NCBI RefSeq assembly: GCF_932526225.1
Contig: NC_064037.1
Location: forward strand, 186,001 to 250,000
Length of the DNA stretch: 64,000 nt
Origin: Nematostella vectensis
Lineage: Eukaryota > Cnidaria > Anthozoa > Actiniaria > Edwardsiidae
Reading direction: 5' to 3'
A program made the translations under genes and the position numbers. Shown here one piece after another: positions 1-8,002 of this stretch (within the stretch, counting starts at the first letter, position 1; the number at the start of each line of letters is the position of its first letter). Under the pieces are notes generated by a model. That model had not been told where the DNA came from. It ran no database searches and saw nothing but the letters and a program-made list of their open reading frames with translations.

Positions 1-21
1 ACAATCTCGGCGAGCTGTGCG

Positions 22-32
22 TGGCGTAACCG
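22..32 (+). promoter_or_regulatory. Pol III A box (reference unit)
   Basis: TGGCGTAACCG fits TRGYNNARNNG at every fixed position. It sits at unit offset +21 in all units and I saw no variant of it. In type-2 genes this element binds TFIIIC near the transcript start. Confidence 0.6.
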
Positions 33-39
33 TATTACA

Positions 40-252
40 GGCCTGGGATCCTGGTTATTGTCCTCCCCATTAATGCGCGAGTTGGGATAACCTTGCAAGA
101 GTGTTGTACAGCATATTCGCTCGGAAATATCGGTGCTTGGGGCCTTCGGGTTCTTTACAGCCTTCCGTAAAAGCCTTGTGCTGCCATACCGATTGGGTAA
201 TCCGTATGTATGGTTTCCGTTTTGTTCTTCAGACCGGGTTCGATCCCAGGCC
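40..252 (+). other. Long-range RNA helix 40-50 / 242-252 (reference unit)
   Basis: GGCCTGGGATC at 40-50 is the exact reverse complement of GATCCCAGGCC at 242-252. The pair encloses the hairpin series and places both RNA ends together. Both arms are unchanged in every unit except U22, where one 3' base differs. Confidence 0.65.
237..247 (+). promoter_or_regulatory. Pol III B box (reference unit)
   Basis: GGTTCGATCCC is an exact B box of the kind found in the T-arm of tRNA genes. It is unchanged in 31 of 32 units (U22 has CAC at the end). About 204 bp separate it from the A box. Its last six bases also form part of the 3' strand of the long-range helix. Confidence 0.7.
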
Positions 253-259
253 AATGGGC

Positions 260-268
260 TTTTTTTTT
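260..268 (+). terminator. Pol III T-run terminator (reference unit)
   Basis: Nine Ts, 12 bp after the B box. The run varies from T6 to T11 between units and never falls below six, even in U7 and U22 where it is interrupted. Four or more Ts normally suffice for Pol III termination. Confidence 0.6.
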
Positions 269-274
269 AGTTCC

Positions 275-283
275 TTTTTTTTT
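275..283 (+). terminator. Second, back-up T-run (reference unit)
   Basis: A second run of eight to ten Ts lies after AGTTCC or AATTCGC in every unit, about 6 bp after the first. It may catch read-through, or it may simply be low-complexity sequence. Confidence 0.4.
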
Positions 284-284
284 C

Positions 285-917
285 TTTGTGCTGGACCCCC
301 TTAATCCTGATAGGTTTTGCGCAAAAATAATAAAAAAAAGTGAGTTTGCAAAATAAGCTTGCTAGATTTATTGATTATATGTATTCAATTTGTTCCTAGG
401 AAGTTAACAAAAAACACAAAGCAAAGAGTTTGAGGAAGTAAACAAGTCTGTGAACTTTAATGTTCTATTTGAAGGGGCGCATTTTGTACAGGGAAGCATA
501 CATAGAATGCTTAACTGGTGGAGAGGGGAGAGGTAACAGTTTATTGAGCATAATGTCAACAATAGCAGGGGGAAGGGAGGGGCACTCTCTTCATACAATA
601 TTGCAGTTGTTACCTATTATTAAATAAGTTTAAAAGATATATTTGTTTATTAAGCAAGGTGTATTTCTGAGACAAGCAAACTCAAGTAAGAGCTGTTGAA
701 ATAACAGGTGAGTGTTAAAAAAAAAACAATTATCTGATTAGAAAACTAATGTAGATTCCTTTGCACCAAATAAGAACAAACTTCATTTTGTTTGTTATTT
801 ATGAGGAACGAGATGAGCTCTACAAGGCCAAGAAGAAATATGTATTGCTCATCTAAATTATACAAGTAAATAATAATATTAAAAAAGAATTACTGTAAGT
901 AATTAGAGTGGTTTTCA
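285..917. other. AT-rich spacer, no gene seen (reference unit)
   Basis: This stretch lies between the terminator and the first MITE. It holds two purine tracts and an 8-bp inverted repeat (811-818 AGATGAGC with 847-854 GCTCATCT, 28-bp loop). It varies clearly more between units than the RNA block does: TTTAAAAGATATA, TTTGTAAGATATA and TTTGTAACATGTC forms near 630, and AGAGCTG versus AGGCTG near 690. Short open frames here start at TTG and have no recognisable product. Confidence 0.7.
517..582 (+). other. Paired G-rich purine tracts (reference unit)
   Basis: GGTGGAGAGGGGAGAGG at 517-533 and GGGGGAAGGGAGGGG at 568-582. Strand-asymmetric purine runs of this kind can form G-quadruplex or triplex DNA. 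Some units change them (GAAGAGAGGGG in U7, U10, U13; GAGGGAAGAGG in U22, U26, U27, U31, U32; GCATTGGG in U19), so strict conservation is not evident. Confidence 0.45.
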
Positions 918-1034
918 TTAACCCGTGAAACAAAGTGCGATAGTTAAACGGTAATAGTTAGTAAAACACAAAAAAGAACAATAGAATCAGATCACCACAA
1001 AGTGTAATACGCTAAAGCGTAGTTCACGGGTTAA
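918..1034. mobile_element. piggyBac-like MITE with TTAA flanks (reference unit)
   Basis: A 109-bp element (922-1030) begins CCCGTGAA, ends TTCACGGG, and is bordered on both sides by TTAA (918-921 and 1031-1034). The symmetry extends outward to a perfect 16-bp inverted repeat (914-929 with 1023-1038). TTAA target duplication with termini starting CCC is the pattern of the piggyBac superfamily. At 109 bp it can encode nothing and would be a non-autonomous MITE. It recurs about 916 bp after each unit start, so it was there before amplification. Some units carry CCTGTG on the left; U20, U21, U26 and U31 are altered on the right. Confidence 0.6.
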
Positions 1035-1455
1035 TGAAGGTTTTGACATTTCAACCTTACATCCACATGAAAGTAATGCCTAATATCGAGAGCCCTACAG
1101 TAAGTGTTTTGCAGTCAAGCTGTTTTCTGTTAGTAGGTAAAAAATTATTCTAAATAATAGTAATCATAGCTATGGTCACCACTTACACATATAGCACTTG
1201 TAATGAAAAGAAAGAAAAAATATATATATGCAGTCAAACAACAGAATTGCATGATAACCTTGAATATATTGAATAAAGGACTGCAAAAAAACATCTTTTG
1301 TACTAGTTGCTTGAATTGACCCTTGGCTATTTTTAGCTGAATTCCCCTCCCCCTCTAAAAAAGAAAATAATAATAATAATAATAGAACAAAACTAAAAAG
1401 AAAACAAACACAGCAGAGACCCCCACCAACAATTTTGATTTTTTTTTACTTTCCT
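1035..1455. other. Spacer between the two MITEs (reference unit)
   Basis: AT-rich with no gene seen. It holds an AT dinucleotide run (1220-1229), an A7 tract near 1285, a pyrimidine tract CCCCTCCCCCTCT near 1345, and an AAT microsatellite. Two forms occur between units at GTCAAGTTGTTTTCTG versus GTCAAGTTGTGTTCTG. Confidence 0.7.
1366..1383 (+). repeat. AAT microsatellite (reference unit)
   Basis: Six AAT copies in U1, U5, U8, U22, U27 and U32 and five in most others. Slippage here accounts for part of the unit-length variation. Confidence 0.85.
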
Positions 1456-1749
1456 TTAAAGGGGGAGTGTCATGTTTAAGAGATTTGCAATAGCTCTAGA
1501 GCCCTGACACAATGAACTTCAGTGAAATTCTAATACTGACTTATGAGCTTTTGGTACATGTGGGAGACTTTAAACAAAACAAAAAAAATGACCACAAACT
1601 GTCCATTAACATAGTTTTCAATATAATATTGCATATTATTTAATAAGGTATTGACAGCTTTTAAAAAGTTCAACTGTTTGTAGACACTTAAAAGCCTACA
1701 ATAAACACTGACTCCAGACATGCGCAGTACTATGCTGCTGCCCCTTTAA
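1456..1749. mobile_element. T2/Kolobok-like MITE with TTAA flanks (reference unit)
   Basis: A 286-bp element (1460-1745) begins AGGGGGAG and ends with CCCCT, bordered by TTAA at 1456-1459 and 1746-1749. CTTTAAAGGGG on the left is repeated in inverse on the right (CCCCTTTAAAG), an 11-bp match including the TTAA; the outer similarity continues loosely (AG, then CAT). Termini of the form TTAAAGGRR are known from the T2 family of Xenopus MITEs, assigned to Kolobok-type transposons. It has no coding capacity. The left end varies by class: AGGGGG, AAGGGG, or AGTGGG. It is present in all units at the same place. Confidence 0.5.
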
Positions 1750-1781
1750 AGTAAAATACAGCTTTACTTAGTCAGCGTAGA

Positions 1782-1830
1782 CAATATTGCGGATTTTGTC
1801 AATATTCTAATATGAATATGTCAATATTCT
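1782..1830 (+). promoter_or_regulatory. Repeated CAATATT motifs upstream of the RNA gene
   Basis: CAATATTG at 1782-1789 is followed by two direct copies of TGTCAATATTCT (1797-1808 and 1819-1830), 22 bp apart, about two helical turns. The cluster lies about 175-225 bp before the next RNA block and is kept in all units (one class has AAGATG between the copies, and U24, U28 and U29 have AATATTTCGG). It may be an upstream activator site; no known factor is assigned. Confidence 0.35.
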
Positions 1831-1933
1831 CCCACCTTACGTCTTTATTTCTATTTATTTTATGCTTTTCACATGATACCAAAACAGCGTCTTTTTTCTT
1901 CGCTAATTTGATGTCATGTACACAATAAAAGAG

Positions 1934-1967
1934 ATGCGCCCGTGCGCATGGCGAGTCCCCAAGGGAC
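1934..1967 (+). promoter_or_regulatory. Two compact hairpins just upstream of the RNA gene
   Basis: ATGCGC-CCGT-GCGCAT (1934-1949) and GTCCC-CAA-GGGAC (1955-1967) are perfect inverted repeats 40-70 bp before the next unit start. They could be promoter DNA elements (the first resembles half of a TGCGCA NRF1-type site) or, if transcription starts earlier than I infer, the 5' hairpins of a longer RNA. The first is broken in units ending GATGCTCCC (U2, U3, U6, U9, U26, U31). Confidence 0.35.
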
Positions 1968-2004
1968 CCAAGACGCCCAAATAGACCTCTATTTTTTGTC
2001 ATCC

Positions 2005-4003
2005 ACAATCTCGGCGAGCTGTGCGTGGCGTAACCGTATTACAGGCCTGGGATCCTGGTTATTGTCCTCCCCATTAATGCGCGGGTTGGGATAACCTTGC
2101 AAGAGTGTTGTACAGCATATTCGCTCGGAAATATCGGTGCTTGGGGCCTTCGGGTTCTTTACAGCCTTCCGTAAAAGCCTTGTGCTGCCATACCGATTGG
2201 GTAATCCGTATGTATGGTTTCCGTTTTGTTCTTCAGACCGGGTTCGATCCCAGGCCAATGGGCATTTTTTTTTAATTCGCTTTTTTTTTCTTTGTGCTGG
2301 ACCCCCTTAATCCTGATAGGTTTTGCGCAAAAATAATAAAAAAAGTGAGTTTGCAAAATAAGCTTGCTAGATTTATTGATTATATGTATTCAATTTGTTC
2401 CTAGGAAGTTAACAAAAAACACAAACCAAAGAGTTTGAGGAATGAAACAAGTCTGTGAACTTTAATGTTCTATTTGAAGGGGCGCATTTTTTACAGGAAA
2501 GTATACATAGAATGCTTAACTGGTGGAGAGGGGAGAGGTAACAGTTTATTGAGCATAATGTCAACAATAGCAGGGGGAAGGGAGGGGCACTCTCTTCATA
2601 CAATATTGCAGTTTTTACCTATTATTAAATAAGTTTGTAAGATATATTTGTTTATTAAGCAAGGTCTATTTCTGAGACAAGCAAACTCAAGTAAGGCTGT
2701 TAAAATAACAGGTGAGTGTTAAAAAAAACAATTATCTGATTAGAAAACTAATGTAGATTCCTTTGCACCAAAATAAGAACAAACTTCATTTTGTTTGTTA
2801 TTTATGAGGAACAAGATGAGCTCTACAAGGCCAAGAAGAAATATGTATTGCTCATCTAAATTATACAAGTAAATAATAATATTAAAAAAGAACTACTGTA
2901 AGTAATTAGAGTGGTTTTCATTAACCTGTGAAACAAAGTGTGATAGTTAAACGGTAATAGTTAGTAAAACACAAAAAAGTACAATAGAATCAGATCACCA
3001 CAAAGTGTAATACGCTAAAGCGTAGTTCACGGGTTAATGAAGGTTTTGACATTTCAACTTTACATCCACATGAAAGTAATGCCTAATATCGAGTGCCCTA
3101 CAGTAAGTGTTTTGCAGTCAAGTTGTTTTCTGTTAGTAGGTAAAAAATTATTCTAAATAATAGTAATCATAGCTATGGTCACGACTTACACATATAGCAC
3201 TTGTAATGAAAAGAAAGAAAAAATATATATATGCAGTCAAACAACAGAATTGCATGATAACCTTGAATATATTGAATAAAGGACTGCAAAAAAACATCTT
3301 TTGTACTAGTTGCTTGAATTGACCCTTGGCTATTTTTAGCTGAATTCCCCTCCCCCTCTAAAAAAGAAAATAATAATAATAATAGAACAAAACTAAAAAG
3401 AAAACAAACACAACAGAGACCCCCACCAACAATTTTGATTTTTTTTACTTTCCTTTAAAAGGGGAGTGTCATGGTTAAGAGATTTGCAATAGCTCTAGAG
3501 CCCTGACACAATGAACTTCAGTGAAATTCTAATACTGACTTATGAGCTTTTGGTACATGTGGGAGACTTTAAACAAAACAAAATAAATGACCACAAACTG
3601 TCAATTAACATAGTTTTCAATATAATATTGCATATTATTTAATAAGGTATTCACAGCTTTTAAAAAGTTCAACTGTTTGTTGACACTTAAAAGCCTACAA
3701 TAATCACTGACTCCAGACATGCGCAGTACTATGTTGCTGCCCCTTTAAAGTAAAATACAGCTTTACTTAATCAGCGTAGACAATATTGCAGATTTTGTCA
3801 ATATTCTAATATGAAGATGTCAATATTCTCCCCCCTTACGTCTTTATTTCTATTTATTTTATGCTTTTCACATGATACCAAAACAGCGTCTTTTTTCTTC
3901 GCTAATTTGATGTCATGTACACAATAAAAGAGATGCTCCCGTGCGCATGGCAAATCCCCAAGGGACCCAAGACGCCCAAATAGACCTCCATTTTTTGTCA
4001 TCC
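2005..4003 (+). repeat. Array unit U2 (1,999 bp)
   Basis: Marks: GGCA before the T-run, GGAAAGTAT in place of GGGAAGCAT near column 495, AAACCAAAGAG near column 420, and CCTGTG at the left end of the first MITE. All are shared only with U6. The 3' flank has GATGCTCCC and GGCAAATCCC, which break the upstream hairpin pairings found in other units. Confidence 0.95.
2014..2270 (+). ncRNA. Candidate Pol III RNA gene, copy 2
   Basis: A box 2026-2036, B box 2241-2251, both exact. An A precedes the T9 run. The long-range helix and hairpins are intact. Confidence 0.57.
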
Positions 4004-6002
4004 ACAATCTCGGCGAGCTGTGCGTGGCGTAACCGTATTACAGGCCTGGGATCCTGGTTATTGTCCTCCCCATTAATGCGCGGGTTGGGATAACCTTGCA
4101 AGAGTGTTGTACAGCATATTCGCTCGGAAATATCGGTGCTTGGGGCCTTCGGGTTCTTTACAGCCTTCCGTAAAAGCCTTGTGCTGCCATACCGATTGGG
4201 TAATCCGTATGTATGGTTTCCGTTTTGTTCTTCAGACCGGGTTCGATCCCAGGCCAATGGGCTTTTTTTTTAGTTCCTTTTTTTTTCTTTGTGCTGGACC
4301 CCCTTAATCCTGATAGGTTTTGCGCAAAAATAATAAAAAAAGTGAGTTTGCAAAATAAGCTTGCTAGATTTATTAATTATATGTATTCAATTTGTTCCTA
4401 GGAAGTTAACAAAAAACACAAAGCAAAGAGTTTGAGGAAGTAAACAAGTATGTGAACTTTAATGTTCTATTTGAAGGGGTGCATTTTGTACAGGGAAGCA
4501 TACATAGAATGCTTAACTGGTGGAGAGGGGAGAGGTAACAGTTTATTGAGCATAATGTCAACAATAGCAGGGGGAAGGGAGGGGCACTCTCTTCATACAA
4601 TATTGCAGTTGTTACCTATTATTAAATAAGTTTGTAACATGTCTTTGTTTATTAAGCAAGGTCTATTTCTGAGACAAGCAAACTCAAGTAAGGCTGTTGA
4701 AATAACAGGTGAGTGTTAAAAGAAAAACAATTATCTGATTAGAAAACTACTGTAGATTCCTTTGCATCAAAATAAGAACAAACGTCATTTTGTTTGTTAT
4801 TTATGAGGAACAAGATGAGCTCTACAAGGCCAAGAAGAAATATGTATTGCTCATCTAAATTATACAAGTAAATAATAATATTAAAAAAGAACTACTGTAA
4901 GTAATTAGAGTGGTTTTCATTAACCTGTGAAACAAAGTGTGATAGTTAAACGGTAATAGTTAGTAAAACACAAAAAAGTACAATAGAATCAGATCACCAC
5001 AAAGTGTAATACGCTAAAGCGTAGTTCACGGGTTAATGAAGGTTTTGACATTTCAACTTTACATCCACATGAAAGTAATGCCTAATATCGAGAGCCCTAC
5101 AGTAAGTGTTTTGCAGTCAAGTTGTTTTCTGTTAGTAGGTAAAAAATTATTCTAAATAATAGTAATCATAGCTATGGTCACCACTTACACATATAGCACT
5201 TGTAATGAAAAGAAAGAAAAAATATATATATGCAGTCAAACAACAGAATTGCATGATAACCTTGAATATATTGAATAAAGGACTGCAAAAAAACATCTTT
5301 TGTACTAGTTGCTTGAATTGACCCTTGGCTATTTTTAGCTGAATTCCCCTCCCCCTCTAAAAAAGAAAATAATAATAATAATAGAACAAAACTAAAAAGA
5401 AAACAAACACAACAGAGACCCCCACCAACAATTTTGATTTTTTTTACTTTCCTTTAAAAGGGGAGTGTCATGGTTAAGAGATTTGCAATAGCTCTAGAGC
5501 CCTGACACAATGAACTTCAGTGAAATTCTAATACTGACTTATGAGCTTTTGGTACATGTGGGAGACTTTAAACAAAACAAAATAAATGACCACAAACTGT
5601 CAATTAACATAGTTTTCAATATAATATTGCATATTATTTAATAAGGTATTGACAGCTTTTAAAAAGTTCAACTGTTTGTTGACACTTAAAAGCCTACAAT
5701 AATCACTGACTCCAGACATGCGCAGTACTATGTTGCTGCCCCTTTAAAGTAAAATACAGCTTTACTTAATCAGCGTAGACAATATTGCAGATTTTGTCAA
5801 TATTCTAATATGAAGATGTCAATATTCTCCCCCCTTACGTCTTTATTTCTATTTATTTTATGCTTTTCACATGATACCAAAACAGCGTCTTTTTTCTTCG
5901 CTAATTTGATGTCATGTACACAATAAAAGAGATGCTCCCGTGCGCATGGCGAGTCCCCAAGGGACCCAAGACGCCCAAATAGACCTCTATTTTTTGTCAT
6001 CC
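4004..6002 (+). repeat. Array unit U3 (1,999 bp)
   Basis: GTAACATGTC class near column 630 and CCTGTG in the first MITE. The second MITE begins TTTAAAAGGGG (one extra A). The GATGCTCCC flank persists. Its 3' half closely matches that of U2. Confidence 0.95.
4013..4269 (+). ncRNA. Candidate Pol III RNA gene, copy 3
   Basis: A and B boxes exact, T9 run, helix intact. The GGG form at columns 79-81. Confidence 0.57.
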
Positions 6003-8002
6003 ACAATCTCGGCGAGCTGTGCGTGGCGTAACCGTATTACAGGCCTGGGATCCTGGTTATTGTCCTCCCCATTAATGCGCGGGTTGGGATAACCTTGCAA
6101 GAGTGTTGTACAGCATATTCGCTCGGAAATATCGGTGCTTGGGGCCTTCGGGTTCTTTACAGCCTTCCGTAAAAGCCTTGTGCTGCCATACCGATTGGGT
6201 AATCCGTATGTATGGTTTCCGTTTTGTTCTTCAGACCGGGTTCGATCCCAGGCCAATGGGCTTTTTTTTTAGTTCCTTTTTTTTTCTTTGTGCTGGACCC
6301 CCTTAATCCTGATAGGTTTTGCGCAAAAATAATAAAAAAAGTGAGTTTGCAAAATAAGCTTGCTAGATTTATTAATTATATGTATTCAATTTGTTCCTAG
6401 GAAGTTAACAAAAAACACAAAGCAAAGAGTTTGAGGAAGTAAACAAGTATGTGATTTTTAATGTTCTATTTGAAGGGGTGCATTTTGTACAGGGAAGCAT
6501 ACATAGAATGCTTAACTGGTGGAGAGGGGAGAGGTAACAGTTTATTGAGCATAATGTCAACAATAGCAGGGGGAAGGGAGGGGCACTCTCTTCATACAAT
6601 ATTGCAGTTGTTACCTATTATTAAATAAGTTTGTAACATGTCTTTGTTTATTAAGCAAGGTCTATTTCTGAGACAAGCAAACTCAAGTAAGGCTGTTGAA
6701 ATAACAGGTGAGTGTTAAAAGAAAAACAATTATCTGATTAGAAAACTACTGTAGATTCCTTTGCATCAAAATAAGAACAAACGTCATTTTGTTTGTTATT
6801 TATGAGGAACGAGATGAGCTCTACAAAGCCATAAAGAAATATGTATTGCTCATCTAAATTATACAAGTAAATAATAATATTAAAAAAGAATTACTGTAAG
6901 TAATTAGAGTGGTTTTCATTAACCCGTGAAACAAAGTGCGATAGTTAAACGGTAATAGTTAGTAAAACACAAAAAAGAACAATAGAATCAGATCACAACA
7001 AAGTGTAATACGCTAAAGCGTAGTTCACGGGTTAATGAAGGTTTTGACATTTCAACCTTACATCCACATGAAAGTAATGCCTAATATCGAGAGCCCTACA
7101 GTAAGTGTTTTGCAGTCAAGTTGTTTTCTGTTAGTAGGTAAAAAATTATTCTAAATAATAGTAATCATAGCTATGGTCACCACTTACACATATAGCACTT
7201 GTAATGAAAAGAAAGAAAAAATATATATATGCAGTCAAACAACAGAATTGCATGATAACCTTGAATATATTGAATAAAGGACTGCAAAAAAACATCTTTT
7301 GTACTAGTTGCTTGAATTGACCCTTGGCTATTTTTAGCTGAATTCCCCTCCCCCTCTAAAAAAGAAAATAATAATAATAATAGAACAAAACTAAAAAAAA
7401 AAAAAACACAGCAGAGACCCCCACGAACAATGTTGATTTTTTTTTACTTTCCTTTAAAAGGGGAGTGTGATGTTTAAGAGATTTGCAATAGCTCTAGAGC
7501 CCTGACACAATGAACTTCAGTGAAATTCTAATACTGACTTATGAGCTTTTGGTACATGTGGGAGACTTTAAACAAAACAAAAAAAATGACCACAAACTGT
7601 CCATTAACATAGTTTTCAATATAATATTGCCTATTATTTAATAAGGTATTAACAGCTTTTAAAAAGTTCAACTGTTTGTAGACACTTAAAAGCCTACAAT
7701 AAACACTGACTCCAGACATGCGCAGTACTATGCTGCTGCCCCTTTAAAGTAAAATACAGCTTTACTTAGTCAGCGTAGACAATATTGCGGATTTTGTCAA
7801 TATTCTAATATGAATATGTCAATATTCTCCCCCCTTACGTCTTTATTTCTATTTATTTTATGCTTTTCACATGATACCAAAACAGCGTCTTTTTTCTTCG
7901 CTAATTTGATGTCATGTACACAATAAAAGAGATGCGCCCGTGCGCATGGCGAGTCCCCAAGGGACCCAAGACGCCCAAATAGACCTCTATTTTTTGTCAT
8001 CC
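6003..8002 (+). repeat. Array unit U4 (2,000 bp)
   Basis: The 5' half matches U3. The 3' half switches class at about column 820: AAAGCCATAAAG, CCCGTG in the first MITE, a long pure A-run replacing AAAAAGAAAACAAA near column 1400, GTGTGATG after the second MITE terminus, and GCCTATTATT. This within-unit switch looks like a recombination or conversion junction. The same 3' half recurs in U7, U10, U13 and U23. Confidence 0.95.
6012..6268 (+). ncRNA. Candidate Pol III RNA gene, copy 4
   Basis: A and B boxes exact, T9 run, helix intact. Same sequence as copy 3 through the block. Confidence 0.57.

Larger units (their letters stand above)
10..266 (+). ncRNA. Candidate structured Pol III RNA gene, copy 1 (reference)
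   Basis: Proposed RNA of about 250-260 nt. Seen in the sequence: an exact match to the A-box consensus TRGYNNARNNG at 22-32 (TGGCGTAACCG), an exact B box at 237-247 (GGTTCGATCCC), and a T9 run at 260-268. An 11-bp perfect helix can join 40-50 with 242-252. Inside it lie hairpins at 53-58/87-92, 113-117/126-130, 140-144/149-153 with a UUCG loop closed by C-G, 154-158/167-171, and 185-194/199-208 with one C-C mismatch. Only seven columns (6, 79, 80, 183, 232, 246, 257) were seen to vary among 32 copies. Known of Pol III type-2 genes: A and B boxes lie inside the transcript and a T-run ends it; a gap of about 200 bp is long but occurs in some genes. The start is inferred as roughly 12 bp before the A box. 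It is not a tRNA, since no cloverleaf or matching acceptor stem was found. Function and family are unknown to me. Confidence 0.6.
1..2004 (+). repeat. Array unit U1 (reference unit, 2,004 bp)
   Basis: Reference unit for all offsets. Diagnostic marks: A at column 80 (GCGAG class), T9 then AGTTCC after the RNA block, TTTAAAAGATATA near 630, CCCGTG at the left end of the first MITE, six AAT copies, and CCCACCTT near 1831 where most units have CCCCCCTT. It shares this last mark with U5, of which it is a near-duplicate at an offset of 8,002 bp. Confidence 0.96.
1..4260 (+). repeat. Two-unit block, copy A (recurs at +8,002 bp)
   Basis: U1-U2 and the head of U3 recur as U5-U6 and the head of U7. 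The two copies share marks found nowhere else (CCCACCTT; GGCA before the T-run; AAACCAAAGAG) and identical unit lengths of 2,004 and 1,999 bp. Confidence 0.85.

Noticed and set aside
181-259. A tRNA gene or tRNA-derived SINE around the B box
   Set aside because: The T-arm-like stem has a mismatch, the base string CCAATGG after it finds no matching 5' acceptor strand, and no cloverleaf could be drawn. There is no A-rich tail or target duplication, so a SINE is also unlikely.
1-260. 5S rRNA, 7SL, 7SK, RNase P/MRP, U snRNA or spliced-leader RNA
   Set aside because: None of the conserved motifs I know for these families was found on either strand. GGAAATATCGG at 123-133 faintly recalls an RNase P/MRP core motif, but its position and partners do not fit.
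101-304. A 67-codon plus-strand frame inside the RNA block
   Set aside because: It begins with GTG and runs through the T-run, giving a poly-Phe stretch that changes frame between units with T-run length.
404-598. A 64-codon minus-strand frame with hydrophobic runs
   Set aside because: TTG start, composition driven by the purine tracts, and several amino-acid replacements between unit classes without sign of constraint.
705-713. A perfect 5' splice site (CAG|GTGAGT)
   Set aside because: No exon or partner acceptor is apparent, and U26 and U31 have lost it (GGTTAGT). Likely chance.
811-854. An 8-bp inverted repeat AGATGAGC/GCTCATCT as another MITE
   Set aside because: It is short and lacks target duplication or a recognisable terminus; chance is sufficient.
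1799-2008. A 69-codon minus-strand frame (an ATG lies at its third codon)
   Set aside because: It covers AT-rich flank and hairpins, is low in complexity toward its end, and resembles no protein I know. A short peptide cannot be excluded, but nothing supports one.
1989-2258. An 89-codon open frame on the minus strand, nearly unchanged in all units
   Set aside because: It starts with TTG, not ATG, lies exactly antisense to the proposed RNA, and has no domain I recognise. Its conservation is explained by that of the RNA block.
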